From: Vicia villosa
Taxonomy: Eukaryota > Streptophyta > Magnoliopsida > Fabales > Fabaceae
Assembly: GCF_029867415.1 (NCBI RefSeq)
Contig: NW_026705781.1
Span: 124,001 to 188,000, forward strand
DNA: 64,000 nucleotides
Direction of reading: 5' to 3'
Positions 1-10,337 of this stretch are shown in pieces (the stretch's first letter is position 1; each line of letters starts with the position of its first letter). Both the position numbers and the translations under genes were made by a program. A model generated the notes under the pieces. That model was not told the DNA's origin, searched no databases, and saw only the letters and a list, made by a program, of their open reading frames with translations.

Positions 1-124
1 GTATTAAAACTGGTACTGAGTGTTGATTGAAACAGAATGTAAAAATGCAGAAAATAAAAATCTAAACTAGGAATTGGAAATTGCTAAAACTAGAAATAAA
101 ATCTAATATCCTAAAAGTTAACAT

Positions 125-1582
125 CTAGCCACGTCTGTTGTTGTGCACATTAGAATAAATGTGTTTGAAAACTTTGTCGAATTGAGCATTGACGGTGTCG
201 ATGAAGTCGAAAAACTGCATTTGCAGAGTGTGTAGCTCGTTGCGCACATATTTTACTTCGTGTTGCAGTGCATCGATGGCTTGCCCATGCGTGTTCTGAT
301 TAGGAGCAGGCTCGATCCTCGGAGGAGCATTTCTCGGGGCCACTGATTCAGCAGATGCAGCAGGTTGTTGTTGCTCGAGCTCGATGTCAGTCATGTCTTC
401 AGATTGAATTTCTTGTGAACCAGTAGGAGTCTCAGGTTCGTACATAAGAATGGGTTCATCTTCGGGTAGAGGCTTATATTCAGGCATATGATCATCCTCA
501 GGCATAGGTTCGTATTCAGGTTCGAGATAATCTACGGGTATATGTCCATTTCCATAGTATCCATGAGGAGTGTCGGGTTTAGAATTTTGTTCTGCTACAT
601 ACATGTCATCATCTAAATGTTCATAAGCTTGTGGTGTCTCTGGAGATGACTCTCTTTCAGGGATTTGATCATAGTAAAGCCAGTTAGCAGGGTTGTGCAC
701 ACTCGTCCTTGGATTCGGTAAGGTGAACTGATCTAGTACTTTATTATCGATGAGTAAATCAAACTGATCAGGTCCAAGGTTACCAATGATACCTCGATTA
801 AAGAAGAAGCGAATGTTCATAGAGTTGTAGGAACCAAAAGGTGTCAATCTAAGTAGAGGTGTTCTCAGACCTATAGCATTTGCAATCATTGTGACAAATT
901 CGCCGATCAGAATAGGTGAAACTTCGTCTTGCGTGATGCGCTCGAAGTTTGTTATCATAAATGCGATGGCGTTGACCGTACGATTCTGAGAGGTGCAGAA
1001 CATGATGAATAACTCTTCTCTAGAAACTTCAGTGACATTATTGGGTTTACCGAAGATGTAGTGAGCGATGATCTTTTGCAAGTATCTGAAAGCAGGGTTA
1101 TGAATGTTCTCGGATTGAAACTCGTTCTCTTCAGGGTTATCGTTACCAGTGATCTTACCCCAAAATATATCCAACTCCCAGTATGCAAGACTTTCTTCAG
1201 GGACTGTGGTGTATGCATCTGATCCATGAGGGATTTCTAACATTGCAGCAAAATCTCGGATGCAAAATTGATATTCTAATCCAAAAAGTCAAAAGAGGAT
1301 AACTCCTTTCCTCAATCCTTGTCCACAGTTAGGCAGATAAGTCAAAGAGCTCAAAAATTCCAGAGTGAGCTTTCGGTAAGTACTAAACTTGCGGAACAGG
1401 TGAGAACCGGTCCAACCAATTTGGTTCAGCAAGTGCATGACGCTTTCTGCGATACCTAACCTTTCCATAGTCGCGTGGTGAGTATAGCGAGTCAAATCCA
1501 TTTGCCTCTCAGCTAGCTTAGCATATCTTGCTTCTTGCCCTCTACCACGGAACACAACTTCCATATTGTCAATTTCTTGCAT
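125..1582 (-). pseudogene. Athila ORF-1-like (env-position) protein, one in-frame stop
   Basis: This ORF lies downstream of integrase, where Athila-clade elements carry a third gene sometimes called env-like. The frame is open for 486 codons except for one TGA at 1289-1291; both halves are in the same frame. The N-terminal part (1289-1582) and the start of the longer part (125-1243) match the Athila ORF-1 / plant retrotransposon ORF1 C-terminal domain pattern: a conserved EFLSSL segment, then FHNPAFRY-like and ELFIMFC-like blocks. Residues of roughly 200-290 in the longer half form an acidic, proline-rich linker, and the last 50 or so look able to form a coiled coil. I see no signal peptide or membrane segment, so an envelope role is not supported. 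Its molecular function is unknown. Confidence 0.8.
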
Positions 1583-1931
1583 CTTGATGAGTTAGTAGTT
1601 AAGAAAGCCTATAAGTTGAAAATATGAAAATTAAGTTAGAACTAGGCTAGTGTTGTTTAAAAGGAAAAATAAAGAGAAAAATAAAATTAAAAGTGTAACA
1701 AGTTATAATAATAATTATAATTATAAAAAGGAGAGATTTTCACGATTTAAAAATAGCGGTTATAATTATAGTAATTATTATAAGATGTAGGAAAAACATA
1801 AAAATATAGGAGAATTAAAATAATTCAAAAATAGAATAGAATATTTAAATAGAAATAAAAATAACTGTGGGTTGTCTCCCACCAAGCGCTTTGCTTTATG
1901 TCGTAAGCTCGACAATTTTTTAAATAGAAAA
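1583..1931 (-). other. AT-rich spacer between integrase and the third ORF
   Basis: About 350 bp between the integrase stop at 1932-1934 and the Athila-type ORF. It is AT-rich with short AAT/TTA runs and no ORF I would call. The stretch near 1868-1900 is a GC-richer conserved block common just after pol in this clade; this last point is recalled, not tested. Confidence 0.6.
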
Positions 1932-3631
1932 TCATTTTTCTGAATGAGCGGGCAGCTCGTCAAGTTTAAAAATTTGAATGTTTTCATCGTGTTCGAGATG
2001 ATGGTAATACTTAAGACGTTGCTCATTTACGATAAAAGGTTTTACGGTTTCTCCTTTGATTTCTATCGCTCTGCTCGGAAATATGTTAGTAATTTCGAAA
2101 GGACCAGACCATCTAGATCGTAACTCTCCAGGAAATAATTTTAGTCTAGAATTAAATAGAAGTACTTTATCGCCTATGCTAAAATTTTTCCTATATATAC
2201 GCTTGTCATGCCATTTTTTCGTTCTTTCTTTATAGATTTTGGCGTTTTCGTAAGCGTCTTGTCTAAGTTCGTCTAGTTCGTTTATGTCTAGAAGTCGTTT
2301 TTCACCAGCGGTAGTGTAGTTTAAATTTAGATTCTTAATGGCCCAATAGGCTTTATGTTCTAATTCTACCGGAAGGTGGCATGATTTTCCCTAAACGAGT
2401 TTGAATGGGGTGGTTTCGATTGGAGTTTTGAAAGCTGTTTTATAAGCCCATAAAGCTTCATTTAATTTGGATGACCAATCCTTTCTAGATATAGCAACAG
2501 TTTTCTCCAATATTTGCTTTATTTCGCGGTTAGATACTTCTACTTGTCCGCTTGTTTGTGGATGGTATGGTGTAGCTATTCGATGATTTACTCCATATTT
2601 TCGAAGGATTTTTTCAAGGATTCTTGAAATGAAATGAGAGACCCATCATCGCTAATTACCAGTCTTGGCACACCGAACCTAGGAAAGATAACGTTTTTGA
2701 AGAGTTTGATCACTACTCGTGTATCGTTTGTAGGAGAAGCGATAGCTTCTATCCATTTCGAAACGTAATCGACAACCACGAGTATATATTTATTTCCGAA
2801 TGATGATGGAAACGGACCCATAAAGTATATTCCCCAGACGTCAAGTATTTCTACTTCTAGGATGCCCTTTTGAGGCATTTCGTCACGTCTCGAGATATTT
2901 CCGGTTCGTTGGCATCTATCACAATTTAATACAGCAAAATAAACGTCTTTCCATAGGTTAGGCCAGAAGAGTCCAGATTGAAGGATTTTGGCGCATGTTC
3001 TAGATGTGCTATGGTGTCCTCCACATGGTGCTGAATGATAATGTGTTATTATGCTTCCTATTTCTTCCTCGGGTACACAACTTCTAAAGATTCCATCGGG
3101 GCCTCTTTTGAAAAGGAGGGGGTCGTCCCAATAGTAATGTTTTAGGTCATGGAAGAATTTCTTCTTCTGTTTGTAACTTAGATCTGGAGGAAGTACACCA
3201 GCAGCTAGGTAATTTACGAAGTCTGCATACCAAGGTGTGGCAGAGCGGGCTAAAGCTACTTCTGCGAAGTTGTTGGGTTCAGTGATTGGATGGTATGGTT
3301 CTAATTCGTTAGCTTCCAATATAGCGATGAGTCTTTCGTAAGGGAAATCATCATCAATTGGTACTTGTTCGGGTTTCAGATTTTCCAGTCGAGAGAGGTG
3401 ATCTGCTACGACATTTTCAGTTCCCTTTTTATCTTTAATTTCTAAGTCGAACTCTTGTAATAAAGGGATCCATCTTAACAATCTAGGTTTGGCGTCTTTC
3501 TTGGTTAAGAGGTACCTAATAGCGGCGTGGACAGTGTATATGATTATTTTGGCTCCTACCAAGAAGGAACGGAACTTATCTAACGCGAATACGACAACTA
3601 ATAGTTCCTTTTCTGTCGTGGCGTAGTTCAT
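1932..3631 (-). pseudogene. RNase H and integrase part of Athila-clade pol
   Basis: The ORF from 3631 begins at the RNase H segment after an in-frame TAA (3632-3634) that separates it from RT. The RNase H ends with the HLSRL motif near residue 80. The integrase zinc domain follows (His197, His206, Cys237, Cys240) and then the catalytic core. The core Asp expected in the WGIDF motif is Tyr here (codon 2825-2827), and the first acidic residue of the RNase H TDHA motif is Val34. The frame is lost near 2590-2640, but integrase homology resumes in another frame ([16 protein letters not shown] region), is broken by a TAG near 2391, and ends at a TGA at 1932-1934. The enzyme would have inserted the cDNA into host DNA; this copy cannot. 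Confidence 0.88.
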
Positions 3632-4289
3632 TTAAGCTTCGTCTAGGGTTCTACTCGCATAGTATATGACATGTAGTTTCTTATCTTTTCTTTGCCCTAG
3701 AACGGCTCCTACAGCATAATCGCTTGCGTCGCGCATTATTTCGAAAGGCTCACTCCAGTCGGGAGGTTGCATAATCGGCACAGAGATTAATGCTTGTTTA
3801 AGCGTTCGGAATGCTTCAGTGCATTTATCGTTAAAAATGAATTCAGCGTCTTTCATCAGTAATTCGGTTAAGGGTTTGGTTATTTTAGAGAAATCCTTAA
3901 TAAAACATCGGTAAAAAACAACGTGTCCTAGAAAACTTCCTATTTCTCTAACTATTTTGGTAGGTTGAAGGTTTTCGGTGATTTCGATTTTAGCTTTATC
4001 CACTTCGATCCCTCTATCGGATACGATGTGTCCAAGTACGATTCCTTGTCGAACCATGAAATGGCATTTTTCCCAATTAAGGAGTAGGTTAACGCTTACG
4101 CATTGTTTGAGTACCAATTCAAGGTTTTCTAAGCATGTTTCAAAACTTCCTCCACAGACAGAGAAGTCGTGCATAAAGACCTCCATTATTCCATCCAGGA
4201 AGTCGGCAAATATTGCCATCATGCATCTCTGGAAGGTTGCGGGTGCATTGCAAAGTCCGAAAGGCATTCGTCTATAAGCGACCGTACCA
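3632..4289 (-). pseudogene. Reverse transcriptase, C-terminal part, with altered catalytic motif
   Basis: This is the second half of the RT domain, starting at the AYRRMPFGLCNAPATFQRCM motif typical of Ty3/gypsy RT and running through thumb and connection to the start of RNase H (DASDYAVGAVLGQR). The YxDD-box equivalent, normally FMDDFSV in this family, has His in place of the first Asp (codon 4169-4171), which should abolish polymerisation. The 5' half lies beyond a 390-bp insertion at 4290-4679. Removing that insertion and one copy of its 5-bp duplication restores the frame exactly, so the insertion is the only break between the RT halves. Confidence 0.9.
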
Positions 4290-4679
4290 TGTAACACCCC
4301 GATATCCGCTGCACGCATCAACCGTGTCGGCCAACCGAGCATGTTACCGGCTTAATCAATAATCCCCCCTAGGTCCGCTTATCGGCTGCCTAGGAAATAT
4401 TGTTTTTGCCTCCCACAGGAATCGAACCATGTACCTAGGGGATAAGTACATATTCATAGCAATTCCTGCTACCAATTGAGCTAGTATGGTCAAGTGGTAG
4501 CAGGAATTGCTATGAATATGTACTTATCCCCTAGGTACATGGTTCGATTCCTGCGGGAGGCAAAAACAATATTTCCTGGGCAGCCGATAAGCGGACCTAG
4601 GGGGGATTATTGATTAAGCCGGTAACATGCTCGGTTGGCCGACACGGTTGATGCGTGCAGCGGATATCGGTGTGTTACA
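4290..4679. mobile_element. 390-bp foldback element with tRNA-like Pol III boxes, inserted in RT
   Basis: Two arms of about 185 bp (4290-4474 and 4495-4679) are near-perfect inverted copies around a 20-bp loop. The termini are TGTAACACC and GGTGTGTTACA-like. The direct repeat TACCA flanks it (4285-4289 and 4680-4684), and the interrupted RT frame confirms the exact boundaries. The right side reads as a tRNA-like segment on the plus strand: TGGTCAAGTGG (4488-4498) fits the A-box consensus and GGTTCGATTCC (about 4542-4552) fits the B-box. The left arm carries the same B-box inverted. It could be a head-to-head SINE dimer, a foldback or MITE-like DNA element, or a rearranged TRIM. TG...CA ends with a 5-bp duplication favour integrase-mediated insertion. 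Confidence 0.75.
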
Positions 4680-5562
4680 TACCATAAGGACAGGTAAACA
4701 TGGTCTTTTCTTGGTCGTCAGGGTGGATAGGAATTTGGAAAAATCCGGAGTGTCCATCCAGATAACAGAAATGTGAGTGTTTAGCTAGGCGTTCGAGCAT
4801 TTGATCTATGAATGGTAAAGGGAAATGATCCTTTCGGGTGGCTTTGTTTAGCTTCCTATAGTCAATGCACACTCTCCATCCAGTTTGGGTACGTTGTGCT
4901 ACAGATTCGCCTTTTGCGTTAGTGATTACAGTAACTCCTCCTTTCTTTGGTACAACATGAACAGGACTAACCCATTTACTATCGGATATTGGATATATGA
5001 TTCCGACTTCTAACAGTTTTTGGATTTCCTTTTTAACCACATCGCTCATGATGGGATTTATTCGTCTTTGATGCTCCCTAGAGGTTTTACAATCTTCTTC
5101 GAGCATAATGCGATGCATACAGAGGGAAGGACTTATTCCTTTCAGATCTGATATGTTATATCCTATAACAGTTGGGTATTTTCTTAGGACAATGAATAAT
5201 TTTTCAGTCTCGGTTTGTCCTAAATTAGCGTTAACTATAACTGGTCGGTTAAGTTCTTCGTCTAGGAATTTGTACCTAAGGTCGATAGGTAGTGTTTTAA
5301 GTTCTATAGCAGGTTTCTTAGGCCCAGGTATAGGATCAGGAGTTAATGCCAAACATTCACTCAGGTGGTTATCTTGATATTCCCCACGCCAGTTGTCATC
5401 TTCAAAAATTGGCGGTATAGGAATTCTTAGGATCTCGGTTTCCTTATGTGGTTCGGATTTTATTTCATTTACACACTCGTCGATTACGTCGGCAGAGCAG
5501 CATGTGTCAATTATAGAAGGTGCTTTTAGGAATTGGGAAAGAATGAATTTGATTTTCTCTTC
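4680..5562 (-). pseudogene. Reverse transcriptase, N-terminal part, and protease-RT linker
   Basis: The open part 4675-5352 holds the RT fingers and palm start: a CIDYRKLN-type motif, LPFIDQMLERLA and FTCPYG at the break. Upstream (5353-5562) the same frame continues through the linker to a TGA at about 5563-5565 that separates it from the protease. The primer-strand RT motifs look conserved here, in contrast to the FMHD change in the other half. Confidence 0.88.
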
Positions 5563-6099
5563 TCATACTTCGAAGGTAAGCTTTCCTCGTTTAACGTCTA
5601 TTATTGCACCAGCGGTTGCTAAGAATGGTCTTCCTAATATGATCGGGATGTTTGAATCTTCTTGGATATCCATTATGATGAAGTCAGTTGGGATGTAGAA
5701 TTGGCCTACACGCACAGGGATATTTTCTAACATTCCTACAGGGTATTTAACTGAACGGTCAGCTAGTTGAAGAGAGATTATCGTTGCCTTAAGCTCACCC
5801 AGATTTAGTTTCTTACAGGTTGAAAGAGGCATCAAACTAACACTGGCTCCTAAGTCGCATAAGGCTTTTTCTATAATAGTCTTTCCTATTACACAGGGTA
5901 TGGAAAAGCTACCAGGATCTTTCAAATTGGGAGGCATGTTATTTTGGATGATAGCGCTACATTCAGCGGTAAGTGTTATAGTTTCGTTATCCTCGAGTTT
6001 CTTTTTGTTCGATAGAATTTCTTTTAAGAATTTGGCGTACGAAGGCATTTCAGTTATGGCTTCTGTGAAAGGTATGGTTATGTTTAATTGTTTTAGAAG
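5563..6099 (-). pseudogene. Retroviral-type aspartic protease
   Basis: The ORF 5563-6048 contains the DLGASVSLMP active-site motif (the D-[ST/L]-G-A form used by plant Ty3/gypsy proteases), then a flap-like region and the ILGRPFLATA motif near the C-terminus. It would process the Gag-Pol polyprotein. It is bounded upstream by a TAA at 6100-6102 in the same frame and downstream by TGA, both probably secondary mutations. Confidence 0.88.
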
Positions 6100-7245
6100 T
6101 TATACAAATTTTTTAAATTGCGCTTCGGTTTTGGATTTAGCTAATCTCTGAGGGTAAGGAATTGGTGGCTTATAAGGTGGTGGTGGAACGTAAGGTTTTT
6201 CTTTTTCAGGTTCCACTTCGGTGTTATTCTCATTGGTCTTAGCAGTTTGATCATCAGTTGATGTCTTTTTGGTTTCCTTTGGCTCTTGTTGTGACATGGG
6301 TGCGTTTTGAGTTCTAGGATCGATAGGTCCATCGTAGTTCGTTCCACTTCGTAGTGTTATCGCGTTCGCATGTCCTTTAGGATTAGGTTGTGGTTGAGCA
6401 GGAAACGTGCCAGCAGGGGCAGCAGTAGGTGCTTGTTGTTGAGCTACTTGCGAAATTTGAGTTTCTAACATTTTGTTATGCGTAGCTAAGGCATCTACTT
6501 TGTTCGATAATTGTTTTAGTTGCTCACTATTGTGGATGTTTTTATTTAGGAAGTCCTTGTTGGTTTGTTGTTGGGAAGCTATAAAGTTTTCCATCATGAT
6601 TTCTAAGTTCGACTTCCTAGAGGCGTTTTGAGCAGCTACAGGCGCTTTTTGATAGCCAGGTGGGACAATAGGTGCTTGTCCAGGTGCGTACAACGCATTT
6701 GTTGTTCTTATACGAAAAGTTTGGATGGTTCTTCCATCCAGGGTTGTACGTGTTAGAATAAGGGTTTCCTTGAGCATAGTTTACTTGATCAGATGGAACA
6801 CCAGTCAAGAGTTGACATTCGGCAACTACGTGTCCATTTAATCCACAAATCTCGCAGTTAGGTGTTACGGCAGCAGTGGTGGCTGAAGGAGTGATGGTTA
6901 AGTTTTCGATCTTTTGAGTTAAAGCGTCTACTTTAGCGTTAACGCGGTCTATACCACTTACTTCGTACATTCCTCCTTTGGTTTGGGTTTTCTTTAGAGC
7001 GGCTCATTCTCCACCCCATTGGTAATGGTTTTGTGCCATGTTCTCTATGAGGTTGTATGCTTCATCGTGGGGTTTGTCCATTAATGCTCCGCCAGCAGCG
7101 GCATCTATAGTCATTTTATTGTTATAAAGGAGACCACCATAGAAAGTATGGATGATCAGCCATGGTTCGAGTCCATGATGAGGGCATAGTCTAAGCATGT
7201 CCTTGTATCGTTCCCAAGCTTCGAAGAGTGATTCATTATCTTTCT
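6100..7245 (-). pseudogene. Gag, 5'-truncated, with one CCHC zinc knuckle
   Basis: Gag is in three pieces. The piece at 7004-7245 carries the capsid region (FEAWERYKDMLRLCPHHG type). The piece at 6617-6970 carries a zinc knuckle, CX2CX4HX4C (CEICGLNGHVVAEC). The piece at 6100-6777 is a low-complexity Pro/Gln/Lys-rich C-terminal linker toward the protease. The first two are in one frame separated by a stop, and the third is shifted, so a frameshift lies near 6700. The N-terminal part is missing because the capsid sequence joins LTR sequence directly near 7245. Confidence 0.85.
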
Positions 7246-7479
7246 AGGTAAATCCGTCGAATCCACAGGGACTATGAATCGATCTACCGTTATCTAAGGT
7301 TACTATGTAAAGCTAAGGCTACTAATATTTTGATTGTTTCTAAGGGGAAGTGATTGTGAATACTAAGAAATATAATAATAGACAGATATCAATATGTATT
7401 TCGTTTAACTTTAGGTGATCCGAAGGTCCATTGCCTAACGTATTAATTCGATTAAAAATCTTTATTAATTCAATTGATT

Positions 7480-7890
7480 AAAAGTCCTCCTCTCAAACTT
7501 TCGCTCTGTTGATTTAGACTACTATCCTAACTCGTAATGTACGCTTTCGCCATCCCATTAGATTTTAGAAAAGCTTTTTGGAAACAACGTAATTAATAAA
7601 ATGCTTGTTTTATGAAGTTGTTATCTATTTAAATCTCCTAATCTCAAACTTTCGCTCTGTTGACTCGGAACATGCTAATATCCCTAACGTACGCTATCGC
7701 CATCCCGCGCGGGTGTAAAAACATTTTTTGAAAATAAATAAGTTCTAATTAGTTTTAATACGCTTTCGCCATCCTTAAAACTAATGTCCTATGTCTACTA
7801 TCCAGTTAAAGATCTCAAACTTTCGCTCTATTGATTTTAACCTTTGACCGTCTTAACCCCTCAAACTTTTTCTCTATTGGTTTTAAGACT
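7480..7890 (-). repeat. Degenerate direct repeats inside the Athila-type LTR
   Basis: Two short motifs alternate irregularly: TCTCAAACTTTCGCTCTGTTGA (near 7491, 7641 and 7805, with a weaker copy near 7860) and CGCTTTCGCCATCC (near 7541, 7688 and 7760). Spacing is uneven, so this is a decayed or interspersed array rather than a clean tandem repeat. Confidence 0.65.
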
Positions 7891-8429
7891 TGCTAATTAA
7901 TTTAGACATACAAACCAAAAACAAGTGACATTTAATAAAATATAATTAAGCCAATTTATTTCGGATCCCACGGTTAACTTACTTTACATACCGATATCTT
8001 AGTTCATTAGCCAAACATATTAATACAGTTAAGCATGCATAAATTAATTTGGTTTATAATAAAAGGCATGTTAAATGGCATACAATATATCATGCAATAA
8101 CAATAATAAATAAAGCGGTAAATGATAAACCTGAAATAAAATAAATCTGAATTGAATTGAATCTTGAAGTATCGAACTTCCACCACAGGTTGGCTGGATC
8201 ATTCTTCGGAAATAAACGGGCAGAAATTTAAAACAAGGAATAAAAAGGATAAATCTAACGTAAGGCTAGATTTATAAAAGGTTCACAACAATTTCCAGTG
8301 TAGAAATTGCCGTGAGAAAAATAAAGCGGTTTAACTGAAAGCAGAAAAGAAAATAATGGTCGCGGAGTAATTTCAGCAGCACTTCGTTAGCAGATTAAAC
8401 GGGTGAAAAGAGGAGTTTCTCTGACTGGG

Positions 8430-8580
8430 GCTTGGAGACGTGCGTCTCCACTTTTTGGGGAGACTTCTTTGAACGACTTGAGACGTGCGTCTCAAGTGGA
8501 GAAAATCCAGGAGCAGTTGGAGACGGGCGTCTCCTCTTGGTGACGTGGCAGAAGAACGTTGGAGACGTGCGTCTCCACGT
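8430..8580. repeat. Four palindromic GAGACG-TG-CGTCTC motifs in LTR
   Basis: Four copies of an imperfect palindrome, GGAGACGTGCGTCTCC and close variants (near 8432, 8480, 8519 and 8561), are spaced about 40-50 bp apart in the first third of the LTR on the minus strand. That places them in U3, upstream of the expected transcription start. Confidence 0.8.
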
Positions 8581-8885
8581 GCTGGGATGATTTGGGCCAC
8601 ACACAATTAATCCTTCATGGGCTGGGTCATCGCTTTGCACATTTGGGCTTTCTAAACACCCCTTTCTTGCTTCAGCACCCCTTTTTCATCTTTTAGGTAC
8701 AAATAATAGTCATTTTAGCTCCATTTCTTCTCCTTTTCACAAATAATCCCAATAAGAGTATAAAACCTGAAACAAAGCAAATACTCGCATAATATCATAA
8801 TAAAACAGTATAATAAACGGAAAATTCCGTAAATATTTATGGATTTCAAGCTAAATATACGATATAAAATCGTGTTATCACAGAC

Positions 8886-10337
8886 ATGGCAGATATTAGG
8901 GCTCAAATAGGGACTACTATGGGTCCATTTTTGGAAGCTATCCAAACCTTTACCCGTGGACAAGGAGAATTAAGGCAGTCTGTTCAGAGGCCGGATGTTA
9001 CTGTTGATCCAAGTGGCCTTCATCGAAAAGTCATCAATCCTACCCAAAAGGTCCCTTTGAATCAGAATGTTAGAAACTCTATGCAAGTTCCCATCAACGA
9101 GGGTCCGCACCGTGAGAATATTTCTGTTTCGTCATATGATACCCTTAAGTTTCCAATGGATTGAGATGAGGGTAAGCTTTGTCTTTTGGATAAGAGATTG
9201 AAAGCTGTTGAGGATCGTGATTGCCTTGGTTTGGATGCTGCTAGTTTATGCTGGTGCCTGATATCAAGATTCCTCCTAAGTTCAAAGTCCCCAACTTTGA
9301 TAAGTACAAGGGTACCACTTGCCCAATAACACACATCAAGGCATTTTTGTAACAAGATGGCTCCTTATGCAGAAAATGATAAACTTCTAATGCACTTATT
9401 TCAGGATAGTCTTAGTGGGGCATCTCTTGAATGGTATACCCAGCTTGAAAGGACCAACATCCGAACTTGGAAAGATCTAGCCAAAGCCTTTCTCAAGCAT
9501 TACAAACATAACAGTGATATGGTTCCTACTAGAATTCAACTTCAGGGTTTGACTCAGAAGGTTGACGAATCCTTTAGAGAGTATGCACAAAGATGGAGGG
9601 AGCTAGCTGCCATAGTTCAACCTCCCCGTTTTGAACGAGAACTTATAGACATGTTCATGGACACTTTACAAGACCCCTATCTGAATCGGATGGTTGGATG
9701 TGCCGCTTCTGAAATCTCATTTTTGGTTGTCATAGGAGAAAGAATTGAGCATGGTCTTATGAATGGTAAGATTCAAAATGCTGCTACTAATTTTGAATTC
9801 CCAGAACAGGATGGTGAAGAAACAAGTACAATTTCCGAAGCTGAAGAGAAAGATCATGTTTATTCTCCAGTTCAGATCCCTTGCTATCAGATGACCGAAA
9901 TTATTCCTGACCAGGATGCTCCACAAATCTGTGTTGCAACTATTAGCCAGCCACCAGTTCAATTTATGCAACAAGAGCCTGTTCTATATGATCAATCAGT
10001 TAAGTATGCTCCGCAATAACAACAGGAATATAGACAAAATCGTCGACCACAAGGTGGACAGAATCTGAGAAGGCCAAGAAGGGTACATGAACCAATCCCA
10101 ATGCCTCAAAGTCATTTGCTCTCTCATTTACTCCGAAATTCTTTTGTGGAATTAAAACAGCTTGGGCCTCCTCCTTTTCGTTATCCTGAGGGATATGATC
10201 CCAACGCCTACTGTGAGTTCCATTCTGGGGCACCTGGCCATTCGATTGAAGATTGCAATATATTCAAAGGCACAGTCCAAAACCTCATTGAGTCCAAGGC
10301 ATTCTGCTTCACGCCAAACGGTCTGCGCATAAATTGA
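8886..10337 (+). pseudogene. Ogre-type Gag, broken
   Basis: The frame from 8886 opens with a Met and a hydrophilic N-terminal region, ends at a TGA near 9162, and shifts frame twice before 9357. From 9357 it is open to 10017 and contains the retrotransposon gag (capsid) domain: WYTQLERTNIRTWKDLAKAFLKHYKHN and the FREYAQRWRELAA motif. After a TAA at about 10017 the same frame continues (10101-10337) with a zinc-knuckle-like CX3HX5HX4C motif (CEFHSGAPGHSIEDC), as in Ogre Gag. Capsid structural function is known for the family. The stops and shifts mean this copy is inactive. The pol region that should follow is missing. Confidence 0.85.

Larger units (their letters stand above)
1..8880 (-). mobile_element. 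Athila/Cyclops-type Ty3/gypsy retrotransposon, degenerate, 3' LTR outside the window
   Basis: Read on the minus strand the order is 5' LTR (from 8880), gag, aspartic protease, RT, RNase H, integrase and then a third ORF of the Athila ORF-1 type. The LTR starts TGATAACACG at 8880, directly against Ogre gag sequence. The third ORF after pol and the protein motifs place it in the Athila clade, which includes Cyclops and Calypso of legumes. Several in-frame stops, at least one frameshift and altered catalytic residues make it a dead copy. The 3' LTR lies left of base 1, so its target duplication cannot be tested; the bases after the 5' LTR are cagac. Confidence 0.9.
7246..8880 (-). mobile_element. 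5' LTR of the Athila-clade element, 3'-truncated
   Basis: It begins (minus strand) TGATAACACG at 8880. The block CCCTGTGGATTCGACGG (minus strand, near 7250-7275) is typical of the downstream part of Athila-type LTRs. No LTR terminus or primer site follows; gag coding sequence starts at once, indicating an internal deletion that removed the LTR end, primer site and gag start. Confidence 0.75.
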
